64,000 bases of DNA from NCBI GenBank assembly GCA_958510825.1, contig OY294046.1, positions 74,285,808 through 74,349,807 of the forward strand, given 5' to 3'. The notes beneath the pieces are model-generated. The model searched no databases, had not been told where the DNA came from, and saw only the letters and a list, made by a program, of their open reading frames with translations. The DNA comes from Brachypterus glaber. Taxonomy: Eukaryota > Arthropoda > Insecta > Coleoptera > Kateretidae. This document shows positions 1 through 12,529 of the stretch, piece after piece; position 1 is the stretch's first letter, and each line of letters starts with the position of its first letter. The position numbers and the translations under genes were made by a program.

Positions 1-216
1 TACGAAACTTTCCAGGAGAAACAAGCTACAGATGAAAGCCAGTGAAATCCAACCCTCAATAGACTCTGAAACATATAAAAACCAGGTAAGTCCATAGACA
101 AATGCACTATAGAGAAATAAGTCATATGATTCTTTATTATTAAAAATCATATTCTAATTATGTTTTCTTTATGTTATTTTCAGGTAGAACTATGGAATAG
201 AGACTCATATGGTTAG
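1..216 (+). CDS. 3' end of an unrecognised split gene (two exons)
   Basis: The last two coding pieces of a + strand gene that begins left of the window. Exon 2-85 is open in one frame only (28 codons, ending Glu-Thr-Tyr-Lys-Asn-Gln) and stops at a strong donor, CAG|GTAAGT. A T-rich tract and CAG acceptor precede exon 184-216, which continues in phase 0 for ten codons (VELWNRDSYG) to TAG. The joined C-terminus is basic and hydrophilic. An AATAAA lies at 288-293, about 70 bp past the stop, as expected for a 3' UTR. I do not recognise the family. The support is splice-site quality, matching phase and the poly(A) signal. Confidence 0.5.
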
Positions 217-287
217 AATTCAGTTCCTGCTACAAAATAGTCCCAGATACAAAATAGTTCTGTACGTACGTAACTATTTATATACAA

Positions 288-293
288 AATAAA
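288..293 (+). terminator. candidate poly(A) signal AATAAA
   Basis: Canonical AATAAA 71 bp after the TAG at 214-216. It would end the transcript of the leftmost gene. Confidence 0.4.
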
Positions 294-860
294 CATAAAT
301 TATAACGTAAGTAAACGAATAGTTTAATTAACCCTTGCTATATTACAAAGTGACGATTTATATCGTTACAAGACATATGTTTATAGGAACTTTTTGTCAT
401 ATTTTATCATGTAGAATCACCTGTTAAAATTTCCTACCCTATTTCAAATACACCCTGTATTATTATTAATAACTAGTCTTGTTCGTGTTTACTAATTCCC
501 TACGAAAACATAATTTAGTTTTACTAAAAGTAAATATGTGGGAGTTTTGTAAACATAATCTTCATTAAATTACATTTTGTGATTAAAACTTAATTTAACT
601 ATTATTAGGGTAAACACATATTGGGTTTGAAAAATTAGAAGAAAAAAAAAGTTGTACTATACGCTTAAAATCACACTCATTTTGCATATGATTATGGGTC
701 CATAATGACACGCAATTTTATTTTTTATTGGGATCGCAACAGGACAAACATCGTGTATTGTTTTTGGAAATGATAATTTTATGCCAAGAACCATAAAAAA
801 TCACGTTTATTGCAGTTTAGCCATTTATTTTTACAAAAATTCAAAATTTACGCAAGTGCA
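294..860. other. intergenic, AT-rich
   Basis: No gene or clear element seen. Long A and T runs dominate. Confidence 0.4.
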
Positions 861-1833
861 TATCGCGCTATGAATGCAAAACCACCATAACTCAAAAAAA
901 AAAAAAAAACTGTGGTATGGTTTGTTTTGTACCTCTGTACTTGATGAATGATAACATATACAAACTCCAGTTTGGACTTTTTAGTTTATAAGTTACGTTA
1001 TATTCCAGTAATAAATTGGAGTTACATCGGCACTTAGTGCTACTAAGAGTGCCGATGTATTGAAATCTTCGCCGAAAAGTCAAAATCTTTGATCACGTTT
1101 TTTTCTCATTTCTCGACGATTTAGACCATTCTGAGTCAAAATCATTTAGAAAAAATTGCGTCCGTCTGTTTGTCTGTCTGTCTGTCTGGGTGTAAACTCT
1201 CTAACTCCATTTCTACATGAGATATCGACTTGCGGTTTTTTGCATATTGTTTCTTATCGTATTCCGAAGAGCTGATTAGATTTGGGGGTAAACGATTGGG
1301 GGTAAGGGGGTAAAAATAGGGTAAAATTCCTATTTTTAGCGTTTTTTGTTTATAATTAAAGCAATTATTATTGTATTATATTTGGTTAATTTAGCACTTA
1401 TATAAAAGATAATTTTAAATTGGTCAAAAAATGTTATAAACAACGCTTTCCTAAAACGCATTGTTTTCGAGATATTGGCGTTTAAAGCAGTAAAAGGTTT
1501 TTTTAGCATATCTTACATATTTATAACCCGATTTCAAAAAATTATATTTTAAATAAAAGCTCTTTTTAAGCCCTATAAAAAATGTTATATACAGTTTTTT
1601 GCTAGAATATAATGTTTTAAAGATACAGAATTTAAAATCAAACAAAAAACACCTAGTTTGAAATTTGCAAACTAGATGGCTCTAGTGTACAATAGTGCCG
1701 ATGTTTTGACAGGGTGCTTGCAACGTTTCATCTAGTTTGTATATGTTATCATTCAAAACTACAGAGGTACCAAACAAACCAAACCACAGGGGTTTTTTGA
1801 ATTATGGTGGTCTTGCATTCATAGTGCGATATG
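861..1833. mobile_element. TIR element split by a Helentron-like insertion
   Basis: About 861-965 and 1739-1833 are inverted copies of one another, about 95 bp each. Both contain AACATATACAAAC on the inner side and GAATGCAA..CCACCATAA on the outer side. They behave as TIR arms of an older element into which the 1022-1738 element inserted. Confidence 0.6.
1022..1738 (-). mobile_element. Helentron-like non-autonomous element, copy 1
   Basis: Read on the - strand it starts AACTAGATGAAACGTTGC and carries ACATCGGCACT about 30 bp in. It has a GACA-type microsatellite near the 3' end (GTCT here on +) and ends in a hairpin of AGTGCCGATGT and its inverse. No coding capacity: the ORFs in it recur in every copy and have no domain. 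Confidence 0.7.
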
Positions 1834-1989
1834 TTTATCATTTTTTGATGAAAACCACTTTAATAGAAAAACAGTATGAAATACTCGTTTTATTATAACA
1901 CTTTTCCACATATAACTAGCGTTTTAATATACTGGTATAGCTATTTCAGAACTAGTATATATGCAACTGCATTGATTGATTTAATTTTT

Positions 1990-2535
1990 ATTTTTCATCT
2001 AAGGGGCAAATATCTCAAAGGAGGGGGCCCTAGTCGAAAATTTCATATGAACTTTTTATTTCACTTTAATGAGATTAAAACATTTTTAAAATAATTTATA
2101 TCATTTTTGAAATAATATATGTCCTCCCGCCTTTGTATTAAAAAAGTGCCTTTTTCTCGGAAACGCTTTATTTTATTAAGTTTTGCGTAGAGTACTTTTT
2201 TAATCAAAATTGCTTGCAGAATTTAAAAGAAAGTTAATAAAAGACTAATATTTAAAAAGTCCGCCCCTGACTTTTCTGATAATTTTCGAAACTTCTCTTA
2301 AAATCATTTCATGCGCAAAAATTTTCTTAATCAACTCTAGAAAAATTGTTAAAAAATTATTAAAAATTAAATAAGCTATTCAAAAAATTAGATTTTTCTA
2401 TTTTATCTTTGGGGGCAAATATCTCAGAGTCGGGGGACCGTAGCCAAAAATTTTATATGAACTTATGGCATTATTTTGATGAGATCTGATTACCCCTAAG
2501 AGATTTTGGAACCATTCTGGGACACCCTGTATATA
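1990..2535. repeat. decayed repeat with one CACCCTGTA end
   Basis: Ends in GGGACACCCTGTATA at about 2519-2535, a terminus common in insect DNA elements. GGGGCAAATATCTCA occurs near 2000 and again near 2410, so there is an internal duplication. The other terminus is not visible. Confidence 0.3.
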
Positions 2536-2539
2536 TATC

Positions 2540-3066
2540 TTATTTTCGAAAAATATTTAATATTTTCTGGCAATTTTTGTGCCAATAATAACTCCCATTA
2601 AGCAAATAAAATGCCACAGGTTTTAAATTTTAAAGTCTACAAAAAATGAAAGTTTTTGTGGTCTGCTTAAATTAGCTAAATTGGACTTATCACCTTTTGA
2701 TCCCACATGCCTAAATTTTTGCAACGAAAGAATTATTTTACTAGTAGAAGTATTTTTTTACTTTTTTAATAAAATGCTATTTTTATGATGAACAAAAATG
2801 TAACAATAAATTCTTCCAAACTAAAGTATTGAGTGAGTGAGTGGTTTTTTATGCTTTTAGTATATGAAAATTATTTTTAGACATTACCGTTTTTAATAAA
2901 GGAAATAGGTTTATGTCGTGAGCATGAAATCTATTAAATGTAATAAAATAAATAGTTTTGTTAGTCCCCTAAGGCCTCCAGGACTGATAAATCGGAAATA
3001 AATCAAACATGCATTAATATTGACAATAAATCAAAATTATGATAAGACACAGGTTTAAAGGTTCAT
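2540..3066. other. AT-rich, nothing recognised
   Basis: No gene or defined repeat seen. Confidence 0.3.
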
Positions 3067-3142
3067 TTCAAAGAGCAACGGCCATATTTTTTGCATATTT
3101 GGATGTAAAGCTACCAACAAAAATTGTATATTCTATAACAAG

Positions 3143-3245
3143 TATGGAATAGACAATATTCCGCGCGAACGGAAAGTTTGTCATACGAGCTGGCAGGCGA
3201 GTATGACGGTTCCGCGAGCGCGGAATGACTATTCCATACGAGTTG
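3143..3245. repeat. imperfect inverted repeat
   Basis: GTATGGAATAG near the left end is mirrored by CTATTCCATAC near the right, with CGCGCGAACGG/CCGCGAGCGCGG inside. It is a small GC-rich fold-back, probably a MITE remnant. Confidence 0.4.
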
Positions 3246-4117
3246 TAGACTATACTTTTTCTTCGACTGCAAATATGAAACACTGTATGGCTTTAAACTG
3301 CGGACAAGGTTAAAAACAATGTTTTTTGTGACTCGACATTCTAAATGCAACTAAACACATATTTTTAAATAAAACAATTAATGTTATTTAATAATTTTAT
3401 CAAATCAGTACTTAAAAAAGATTTTTATTTAATTTTAGCACATATTTACAAATTATAATGCAAAAATTGAGACAGATATCAGGTTTAAATATTTAACAAT
3501 AGATGTAGCAGTTTTAATTTTTTAAACTAAATTGATAAAAAACTGGTCAAATATTAAGAAAAACTAATAAACTTTATGTAATTTTAACGCAAAACTTTAA
3601 ATTTCATTAAATTATTCAATATTTCATGGTAAAATATATATATTTTTGCTAATTTTGCTACAGTTTTCTTTACTTTTATAAACAAGAGATGGCACTACAT
3701 GTGCTCATTCTAAGACTTGATACGGAATATTCATATCCTGTCTAGAGCTAGAATGGATTCATTCTGTGTTTGAAAAGTGTGTGTATTTGCTTACAACAGT
3801 CGTGGAAAAACAATATTCTTCAATATAGTACAGTCATTTAAGGTGAAAAAAGGGGTAAACCTCGGAATGAAAGATAACAAGCTATAAACTTGTATAAATC
3901 TTTGTTTTGACATTCTATAAGCAAGCTCAAAAGTCTCATAGAATCTCGCGTCCGCGACGTAAGATATTCAAGGTCAAAGGTAGCAAAAACCGATTTTTTG
4001 TAATTATCTTGTTTTCTTTGCTGACAATTTGAGTTATTAGCAAAGTTATAGAGCATAAAATCGGTATAAGGCAATATTTTATATAATTAACCGTTCTCGA
4101 GCGCTTAGTTATTTATT

Positions 4118-4636
4118 TTTCTATTTTGCGACTCTTATAAGCTCATAATAACACGCATTTTGCGTGTTTTTATAGGCCCATAAGAGGTCTCTACTTTTTT
4201 TTCTGTTGGGTTGGCAACATACAAAAGCCTATCTCATGACGTTTTGTGTGCAAATGTCAATGTCGATTTAAAGTTTAATTTTTTACAAAATTTTGTGTTT
4301 GGGTTATTTTTTACCGTGTTAATACTTTGGACTGGTTAATTTTAGTGAAAAAAGAAGTGATGACTGTAAAATATATCAAAATATTATTTGTTCTTAGGAT
4401 TTTAAACATAGTGTAAACTGTAATGCCAACCCAAAACAAAAATCCCTAAATGAGTCATCAATTAAGTAAGTTTTTTTAAATTTTAGAGCAAAATAGAAAA
4501 AAATGTATAAAGCACTCGTTTCATAACACGTTTTTAAAGCACTATTACTTTAGAAAACTCGCCGTAAGCGGCTCGTTTTCTAAACTTGTACTCGTGAGCT
4601 AAAAACGTATGTTATGAAACTAGAAATTTAATATAC
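4118..4636 (-). mobile_element. repeat family GTTATGAAAC, copy 1
   Basis: The inverse of the copies at 44685-45150 and 58771-59290. All three share GCGTGTGATTATGAGC at one end and ACGTTTTTAGC..GTTATGAAAC with an internal fold-back at the other. Apparently non-coding. Confidence 0.6.
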
Positions 4637-5100
4637 TATTATTTATTATACAAATGAAGTAATTCAGTTTTTATATAATGGATAATTACAGTTGGGACGG
4701 TGTTTTTAAATTGTTTGCCTATTAAAATTTAAAAGTATTTATAAAGCTAAAAGTAACACATTTAAAACGTTTTTAATAACTGCAATGGTTAAAAAATTAG
4801 GAAGTATTAATTAGTAAATTTTGACAGCCCATAACTAGAAAACAAACGAGCGCAGAAAAAGAAGACATGAAACTGAACTATTCTAATTTAAAGATCTTTT
4901 AATTTCATAAATAAAAAATCGTTTACCATGGGCAAAAAAATATAGAGATCGCCACAGGTCCAACGAGTATTATTATAAAAGCGTCATATTTTAAGTCGGT
5001 ATGTATCTTACGCTGTTTGAACGAAAACCCCTGTATGCCTATCACTTCATATAAAAAAGTTTTAAGGGGGTAATTTAATAAAAATATATTCTATATAAAA

Positions 5101-5733
5101 AACTAGATGAAACGTTGCAAGCACCCTGTCAAAACATCGGCACTATTGTACACTAGAGCCATCTAGTTTGCAAATTTAAAATTAGGTGTTTTGTTTGATT
5201 TTAAATTCTGTATCTTTGAGCAAAAAACTGTATATAACATTTTTTATAGGGCTTAAAAAGAGCTTTTATTTAAAATATAATTTTTTGAAATCGGGTTATA
5301 AATATGTGAGATATGCTAAAAAAACCTTTTACTGCTTTAAACGCCAATATCTCGAAAACAATGCGTTTTAGGAAAACGTTGTTTATAAAATTTTTTGACC
5401 AATTTAAAATTATCTTTTATATAAGTGCTAAATTAACCAAATACAATAATAATTGCCTTAATTATAACAAAAAACGCTAAAAATAGGAGTTTTACCCTAT
5501 TTTTACCCCCTTACCCCCAATCGTTTACCCCCAAAATCTAATCAGCTCTTCGGAATAGGATAAGAAACAATATGCAAAAAACCGCAAGTCGATATCTCAT
5601 ATAGAAATGGAGTTAGAGAGTTTACACCCAGACAGACAGACAGACAGACGGACGCAAAATTTTTACTGATTTTGACTTTTCGGCGAAGATTTCAATACAT
5701 CGGCACTCTTAGTAGCACTAAGTGCCGATGTAA
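5101..5733 (+). mobile_element. Helentron-like non-autonomous element, copy 2
   Basis: Starts AACTAGATGAAACGTTGC and ends in the ATCGGCACT..AGTGCCGATG hairpin, with a GACA tract at about 5632-5649. Slightly shorter than other copies because of small internal deletions. Confidence 0.7.
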
Positions 5734-5913
5734 AAACTTTGCTATTATATAACCGTCTATAACAGATCTGCTTTTCATGCATTAATAACTACATCATCGC
5801 TATTTATAAAAATGTCAGTATTTTATCATTTTCCAAATGAATGCATACAAACTGATGTGGAAAATGAAAAAGGAAATGATGTCTGTAAGAAAATAATCAG
5901 CACAGAAAAATAG

Positions 5914-6541
5914 TATACAGGGTGATCAGTAACTGCCATGCCAAAATTTAAGACGTGATTCTATATCCAAAAATATAAAAAAAAGTTTCTATAAAGGTTG
6001 GTCCGGAAATGAGCGCTAAGGGAGCTACCGCCCTTTAAAATTGTAATAAAAATAAGGTTTTTAATTAATAACTCTGGTACCCTTTAAGCTAGAACGACGA
6101 GCTTTTGCATGTATACTAGCATTCATAGGAGCAATAGGTTTATGTTAATTTATTTTTTTGAATTTATCCAAAGGCGTGCCCAGACGGACAAAATATATGA
6201 GGCTTAACACATTTTTGCCCCAAACTCTTTTATGTGTATATTTTTTGGATTTTTTGTAAAAAATATAGATACCTTGATACATAAAAAATGTCACATATTG
6301 TAACACTGTAGGAGCAACCGTTTTTAAAAAAATGCAATTAAGAGGAAGTAACATTTTGTGCCACCAAAAACGTTACTTTTTAAAAGGCTATTACTCCTTT
6401 AATATTAAATTTAGGTGTTTTGGTAAAGAATACTTTTTGCCCAGTTTTAAATGAAGAATCACCCTGCAACCTTTTTTGATATTTTTGGATGTAGAATCAC
6501 CTCTTAAATTTTGGCATGTCAGTTATTGATCACCCTGTATT
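5914..6541. mobile_element. TIR element with TACAGGGTGATC ends, copy 1
   Basis: Left end TACAGGGTGATCAGTAACTG and right end TTATTGATCACCCTGTATTA form TIRs of about 50 bp, including the AATTTAAGA..GTGATTCTA segment. Non-coding, so a MITE. Other copies are at 30289-31031 and 36489-37590. Confidence 0.65.
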
Positions 6542-7037
6542 ACGCACCGAGTACGCGAACCTAGTTTCCGCACTGAAAATGGTGTGCGTCGAGGTACCTA
6601 TGTAATTTCTGGCTTTAACTTTGGGTCTGTGTGAGTATCTTTCATTGATACAATTTGTTATTATAAAATTTCAGTTAAGTTTCCCACTTTTTCAAAAAAT
6701 TAAAAACCGAAATTTTGAGATACTCCCCTTGTATGCAAGGTGACGATATTGGGCTTTTTGCGTGTAGCACAATGTTTTGAAACAATGAAATAATAATTTT
6801 TGTACCTAAAAAATTTAAAAAAAAGTAACTTTTTAAAAAATGGCTGTGAGCGACATTTAGATTTTTTTTAAATTCTGAAAAAATCAGGGATGATACCCTT
6901 ACCCCAATGAACAAATATTTGAAATTTTGTGAGGTGAGGTGAGGGTTGAGGCCTCCAAATTTTTCAATTTAGCATTTTTAATTTAAAATTTTGGTGGGTC
7001 ACCCTAATAACCACGGATAATTGCATGTTCAAGTGTA
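6542..7037. other. intergenic, nothing recognised
   Basis: AT-rich with no supported gene or repeat boundary. Confidence 0.3.
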
Positions 7038-7915
7038 GGGGACGGCAGCCTATATCGTACCGGTCCGCAAATCGTACTTTTTTAATTTCTCTAACTTCGA
7101 AATGATTGACAACATATGACTTTCAATAACAGCTAGCTTGGAGATAAACCCTCATACACAATTTGGTCGTTGTAAATTAACCTCAAGGTATAGATCAGGT
7201 CGGTAAAAAAAATGCTTAAACTGATGTATCTGCAAGTTTTTCTAAGGATATTTCTCTTCAGTGAGTACAGTTACCAAATTGTTGTATGCGTAATTAAATT
7301 AATTAATATCAGTAAAGCATATAAACAAAACATATACATATTTTTTAGTTTATACTATATTTTTTTATGCAAAATAGGGAAGTTTCATAAATCGTTCCGG
7401 TATTAATTTTTGTAAATCGTCCAGGGTTCGATTTCCGTAGGATATGATTAAAGTTGTGTTTTTCTTTTTCGATAACATTGTGATAAAAAATCATTGAAAC
7501 TTGTAATTTGAATAATTTATTCTAGTTATTGACAATTAAAAATAAATAAAAAATTACTAACCGTAAAAATTCATAGGTAATACACGTAATTAAATAAATT
7601 CTTATGAGTAAAAGGGAAAGCCTTTTTATCTTTTCTAAATTTAAACCAACTTTTTTAAATTTAAACCAACAATAAATAATTACGGTAAGTTTATTAAGAA
7701 AGTGCGATTTAGGCAGGTTCCCAAATCGTACCTTTTGCAGACCTTAACAAAACATGTAAAAAATTGATTATAAATGTTATGAAGTTTAGTAAAAAAAAAT
7801 ATTTTATTTTCAAAAATGGTTATACTTTAACTTAAAATAAAGAGCAAAGTCTAAAATGTAACCAATTACGAAAAATATAAAAAAAGTCCATGGTACGATT
7901 ATAGCGACCTTACCC
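7038..7915. mobile_element. word-array TIR element (ATCGTACC)
   Basis: Left terminus GGGGACGGCAGCCTATATCG and right terminus CGATTATAGCGACCTTACCC are inverted and flanked by TA on both sides, suggesting a TA target duplication. The word ATCGTAC(C/T), in either orientation, recurs near both ends. No transposase ORF. A solo end of the same family lies at 22779-22803. Confidence 0.55.
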
Positions 7916-8415
7916 TATATTGTACAAAGTCTACTTCTGATTAAATTAGACTAATTTAGTTCACTTTATTGAATCGACTGTTAAATAACATCAAGAGTCA
8001 AAGGTCTATTTTTAGTCGCATCGAAAAGGTTTTCCCTTGCTCTTTGCAATCTGAATGCTAATTTTTAAGGACACACTAGTTCAAGTTCGTGACATTTTAC
8101 CTCCTCGAAATTGATTTACATTTTAAAGGGATTTTATTCATTAACAATACAATTAGGTTTTTAGGTAAACATTTTAAAAGAAAGCAAACTGTTGTAAAAG
8201 CCGAGATTGTATGACAAAATGTACGTACGTAGTCCGTGTGCCTGATAAAGAAAATTGTATGATATAACTCTCCGCATAAAACAAAGGCTCCGACAAAAGG
8301 GGGAGGAATCATGCGCACTCTCTTCTTTCCGTCAAAAGCGTTATAAGGCGTGCGTGCACACACATTCCAAACATATTTCCCGTAGCTACAGATCCGTGCG
8401 TCAAAGCATACCAAA

Positions 8416-9132
8416 TTACATCGGCACTTAGTGCTACTAAGAGTGCCGATGTATTGAAATCTTCGCCGAAAAGTCCAAATCTTTTACCACGTTTTTTTCA
8501 CATTTCTCGACGTTTTAGACCATTCGAAAATCGAAAATCGAAATCAGTAAAAAAAAATGTTGCGTCCGTCTGTGTCTGTCTGTCTGTCTGGGTGTAAACT
8601 CTCTAACTCCATTTCTACATGAGATATCGACGCGTTTTTTTGCATATTGTTTCTTATCGTATTTCGAAGAGCTGATTAGATTTTGGGGGTAAACGATTGG
8701 GGGTAAGGTGTTAAAAATAGGGTAAAACTCCTATTTTTAGCGTTTTTTTTTGTTTATAATTAAGGCAATTATTATTGTATTTGGTTAATTTAGCACTTAT
8801 ATAAAAGATAATTTTAAATTGGTCAAAAATGTTATAAACAACGTTTTCCTAAAACACATTGTTTTCGAGATATTGGCGTTTGAAGCAGTAAAAGGTTTTT
8901 TAGCATATCTCACATATTTATAACTCGATTTCAAAAAATTATATTTTACATAAAAGCTCTTTTAAGGCCCTATAAAAATGTTATATACAGTTTTTTGCTA
9001 GAATGTAATGTTTTAAAGATACAGAATTTAAAATCAAATAAAACACCTAGTTGGAAATTTGCAAACTAGATGGCTCTAGTGTACAATAGTGCCGATGTTT
9101 TGACAGGGTGCTTGCAACGTTTCATCTAGTTT
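8416..9132 (-). mobile_element. Helentron-like non-autonomous element, copy 3
   Basis: Full-length inverse copy. The terminal hairpin is at 8416-8455, the GTCT tract at about 8567-8590, and the 5' end CATCTAGTTT at 9123-9132. Confidence 0.7.
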
Positions 9133-10083
9133 AAATTTTATTTTTTAAATAATTTTTTCATCTGATTTCCTTCAAACTTGATATTTACCCATTTTATATA
9201 AATATACACAAAACATTAAACTAAGGTCAAAAAATAAGGGTAGTTTACTGATGAGCGATTAGCGCAGGCCTCCCCATTAGGACTATTTAGATTTTGACTT
9301 GGTTTTTAACATTTTAGTGTTTAATTTTTGGCCGTCGTTTGGAAATTTTGGCTTTAATTGCATTTTTTTTTTCAAAACCGGTTAACCCTATGCTATTACA
9401 ATAAAGTAACTTTTATGCACTTTTACCTAAAAAATCAAATTCCGATAACAAACCTACAAAAAAGTAAGCGATTTTTTTTTTCATATTATTTGAGACAAAA
9501 TGTAGTTATTTAAGAATCATCCTGCATAGGAGAATTTTAACGATAATGGACGTATAGCTACAAACTATAGAGAACTGAGGAAAAGCGAATCTTGTGAAAA
9601 GCGCTAGGGGTCCATTCATTAATTACGTAACAAACTTTTTGGGCAATTTTGACCTATTCAACGATTTTTTTTTAAATATCAGATTCCGTTCCAGCGTCAA
9701 AAAATGCATAGTATTCATTAGAACTCCGGGCTTTTTTATATTGTGGGGCTGTGTAATTAACGGTAATTAATCTATTTTATGATACTGAACCACATGCATG
9801 TTCAATGGTGCTTAATTTAACAAAAAAAAAAACATAACAGTCTGAAAACATAAACAAAAAAAAAGCAAAAGCGTGCAAGCATATTACCACAAACGTGTGA
9901 TCGTGGTTGCGGCTTTATTTTAAGTAGCTCTTTAACTTCACTTGGCTTAGCTGTTAAATAAAAAAAAATCAAATCAAATTACTATGATAAAAACATACAA
10001 AGGAAACTACTGAGACTCCTATAGGGAGTTGCCTGTAGGAGGATAAGTACAACCTTTGGTGGATTGAACTACACTTAAAACTA
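9133..10083. other. intergenic, one MITE-like end
   Basis: Mostly unassigned. GGGGTCCATTCATTAATTACG at about 9608 resembles the terminus of the 11778-12529 family but has no partner. Confidence 0.3.
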
Positions 10084-10230
10084 CCCGAACAACATTTGCT
10101 ATTTCACGTGGAAGTCATTATGACATCATTTAATGTTTTTCTCTGAGTTCATGAACGCATACAGATGACTCCTCATTGTAAAGTCATTACGAGATCATGT
10201 CATGAAGTTCTAGCAGCGGTCTACGGAATG
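10084..10230 (+). mobile_element. solo left end of the CCCGAACAACAT element
   Basis: Matches the left ~55 bp of the complete copy at 11465-11671 and contains words built on TCATGA/ATGACATCAT. No matching right end was found before 10520. Confidence 0.45.
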
Positions 10231-10520
10231 AACATGAGCTAACTTTAAATTACCGCGAAATTTAAATTGATCTCGAAATTTAAAAAAAAGAAACACACAC
10301 ACCTTTTTGCTCATATCTTAAAAACGCGAAGAGATGCCAAAAAAATAACGAAAAATCAACCCCCTAGGAGTCCTAGTCCGTGGGAATGTTCCCCAAGATG
10401 ACTGGAGGAACTAGTTCTAGGCTAAAGTCTCCAAATATCTACGGCTCACCATACCAATCCGATAATGTGTATCGAATTAGCTGACCAGTAAGTTAATTAC
10501 TAGTTATTACTAGTAGTATA

Positions 10521-11291
10521 CCCAGGTAGCAAGGGATGTTATATTACAAGAAATTAACATCACTTTTGGGTGTATTTTTAAACTAAATCATAACATCACA
10601 TAATATTGAAAAATAACATGTATTTAACATCACATTTGCAACGTAACACGTGTGACGTGACAACCATGTTATTTAATAACAAATATTTAGCAACGCTGTG
10701 AATATATCGCATGTCACATATTAACGTGGCTTTCACGTGAATGTCATGTTATTTTGCTTCTCACCGACGTTTGAAGCAAAAAAATCGATATAAGATGATG
10801 TTGATAGAGTAAATTATTATAAGGAAATTGTATACACATTATACGATTTCCAATGGATAGGGGGCTCTGCCGGGCTTCTCAAGACCACGGACACGGATTA
10901 AAGGAATATATTCTCCGCTTAATCTGCAATTTCGTATTTAGAATCTATCTGTTTCAATCTGTGATTGTTTTAATTACTGATTGATTTTAAATCCGATTTT
11001 TTTATAGGGTTATAGCGTTTTTAATGGTTTTAATTTAGAAAAAGCTAGAATATTATTTAAATATTAAAGTACCAGTAACGGCATCCATAAGATATTAGAT
11101 ATAACAGGAATGTGGATTTATGATGTCACAAACACGTTATTTTCGGGATGTCATTGTGTGATGTTATTAGGGGCGGACTTAGGACATCCCCACCATGCTA
11201 CATTCTTGTTAAATGAGACTACAATCTTGACATCACATGTCACATATTAACGTGACTTTCACGTGAATGTCATGTTATTTTGCTACCTGGG
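10521..11291. mobile_element. word-array TIR element (AACATCAC)
   Basis: Termini CCCAGGTAGCAA and TTGCTACCTGGG are flanked by TA on each side. The end regions hold many copies of AACATCAC/GTGATGTT and CACGTGAATGTCATGTTATT, with a plain ~300 bp core between. No ORF. Confidence 0.6.
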
Positions 11292-11464
11292 TATCCTTAT
11301 AAAGACAGCTGCCTTTTAATACTAGTATTCCTTTATTCGTTTAAAAAGTTTAATTAGTGGTAGAAAATAACATGTGGCGCCACCTATAGCATAAGGCTGT
11401 CAAGTGCACTGAAATTGAAACATTACAGGAGCCTGTAGTATTCGGCAATCGTTCTCAATCGGGT

Positions 11465-11671
11465 CCCGAACAACATTTGCTATTTCACGTGGAAATCATT
11501 ATGACATCATTTAACGATTTAACGTTAAATATATACACCTCATAACAAACTCACAACATGATCACAAAATCATGAGATGTGCTCATCATGATGTTCGTAT
11601 GAGTACAAAACGTGGAAATCATAACATGATGCTCTCATGAGGCCTATATGAGTTTATGGATGTTGTCCGGG
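11465..11671. mobile_element. short word-array TIR element (ATCATGA)
   Basis: Termini CCCGAACAACAT and ATGTTGTCCGGG. The 207 bp body is largely repeats of ATCATGA/TCATGAT and related words. Confidence 0.55.
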
Positions 11672-11777
11672 TAATTAGTATGCACTTAATTTGAGCGCCA
11701 TAGGGTGATAGAAACGTGGTTGAAATAGGGTCTAAAGTTCAATGAGAGCTAGCGACTTTTTTAATCGAATCAGGTTA

Positions 11778-12529
11778 GGGGCTGTCCATATATTACGTAA
11801 CGCGCCTAGGGGGGGGATAAATTGTTACAGTTGATGACAGGGGGGAGGGGGGTCTAGGTAAACGTTACGTAACGGAATTTAGTAAAATTTAGTAAAATTT
11901 AGTAATGTTTATTTCCTAAGCTTGGCAAATGTATTTTTATTTCAACATAAATTACTATTTAGTGGCCCATAATTCCCTTTTTCACACAAAAATTGACGAA
12001 ACTATCCATATTTAAATAATATTGTAATCAGTAAAAAAACTGTTGACATTGATATTAAAAAAAAATCTTACGGCCCTGTTCTTGCTTTATCTTGCCGATG
12101 AATCATCGGCGATCATACATTTTCGCGCGGAATGTGTACTCACAGAACACCAATGTGTGTACTATTTTGTGTACCTCTGCATAAACAATATACGTGTTAT
12201 ATGTGACACTCAGTGTAAAAAGAGGTTACTAGTATTTTTTCCCTGTGTGATATTGATTATGAATATTTTTTTAAAGTTTGAGTGATTTTTTCGTGTAATT
12301 TTTTTTTAAGGTTATGTTAAACTATATTTTAGGTTCATGTTTGTTTTGTCAAGAAAAACGAATCAATAGTGAGAATAAAGTTAAATTTATTGCGAAACAA
12401 AATTTTTTTATTGTTACGCGTTACACATGGGGGGGGGCGGTTTTGTTAAATGTGACAGTTTGTTACACAGGGGGAGGGGGGGGGTCAATTTTTTTGAAAA
12501 ATTGCTTTACGTAATATATGGACAGCCCC
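11778..12529. mobile_element. TIR element GGGGCTGTCCATATATTACG
   Basis: Ends GGGGCTGTCCATATATTACG and CGTAATATATGGACAGCCCC are perfect inverses. TTA flanks both sides as a likely target duplication. G-runs and GTTACGTAAC words follow each end. The small ORFs inside have no recognisable domain. Confidence 0.65.

Noticed and set aside
8097..8414. 105-codon frame on -
   Set aside because: No family features, no splice signals, and it abuts a repeat; not retained as an SLC66A2 exon.
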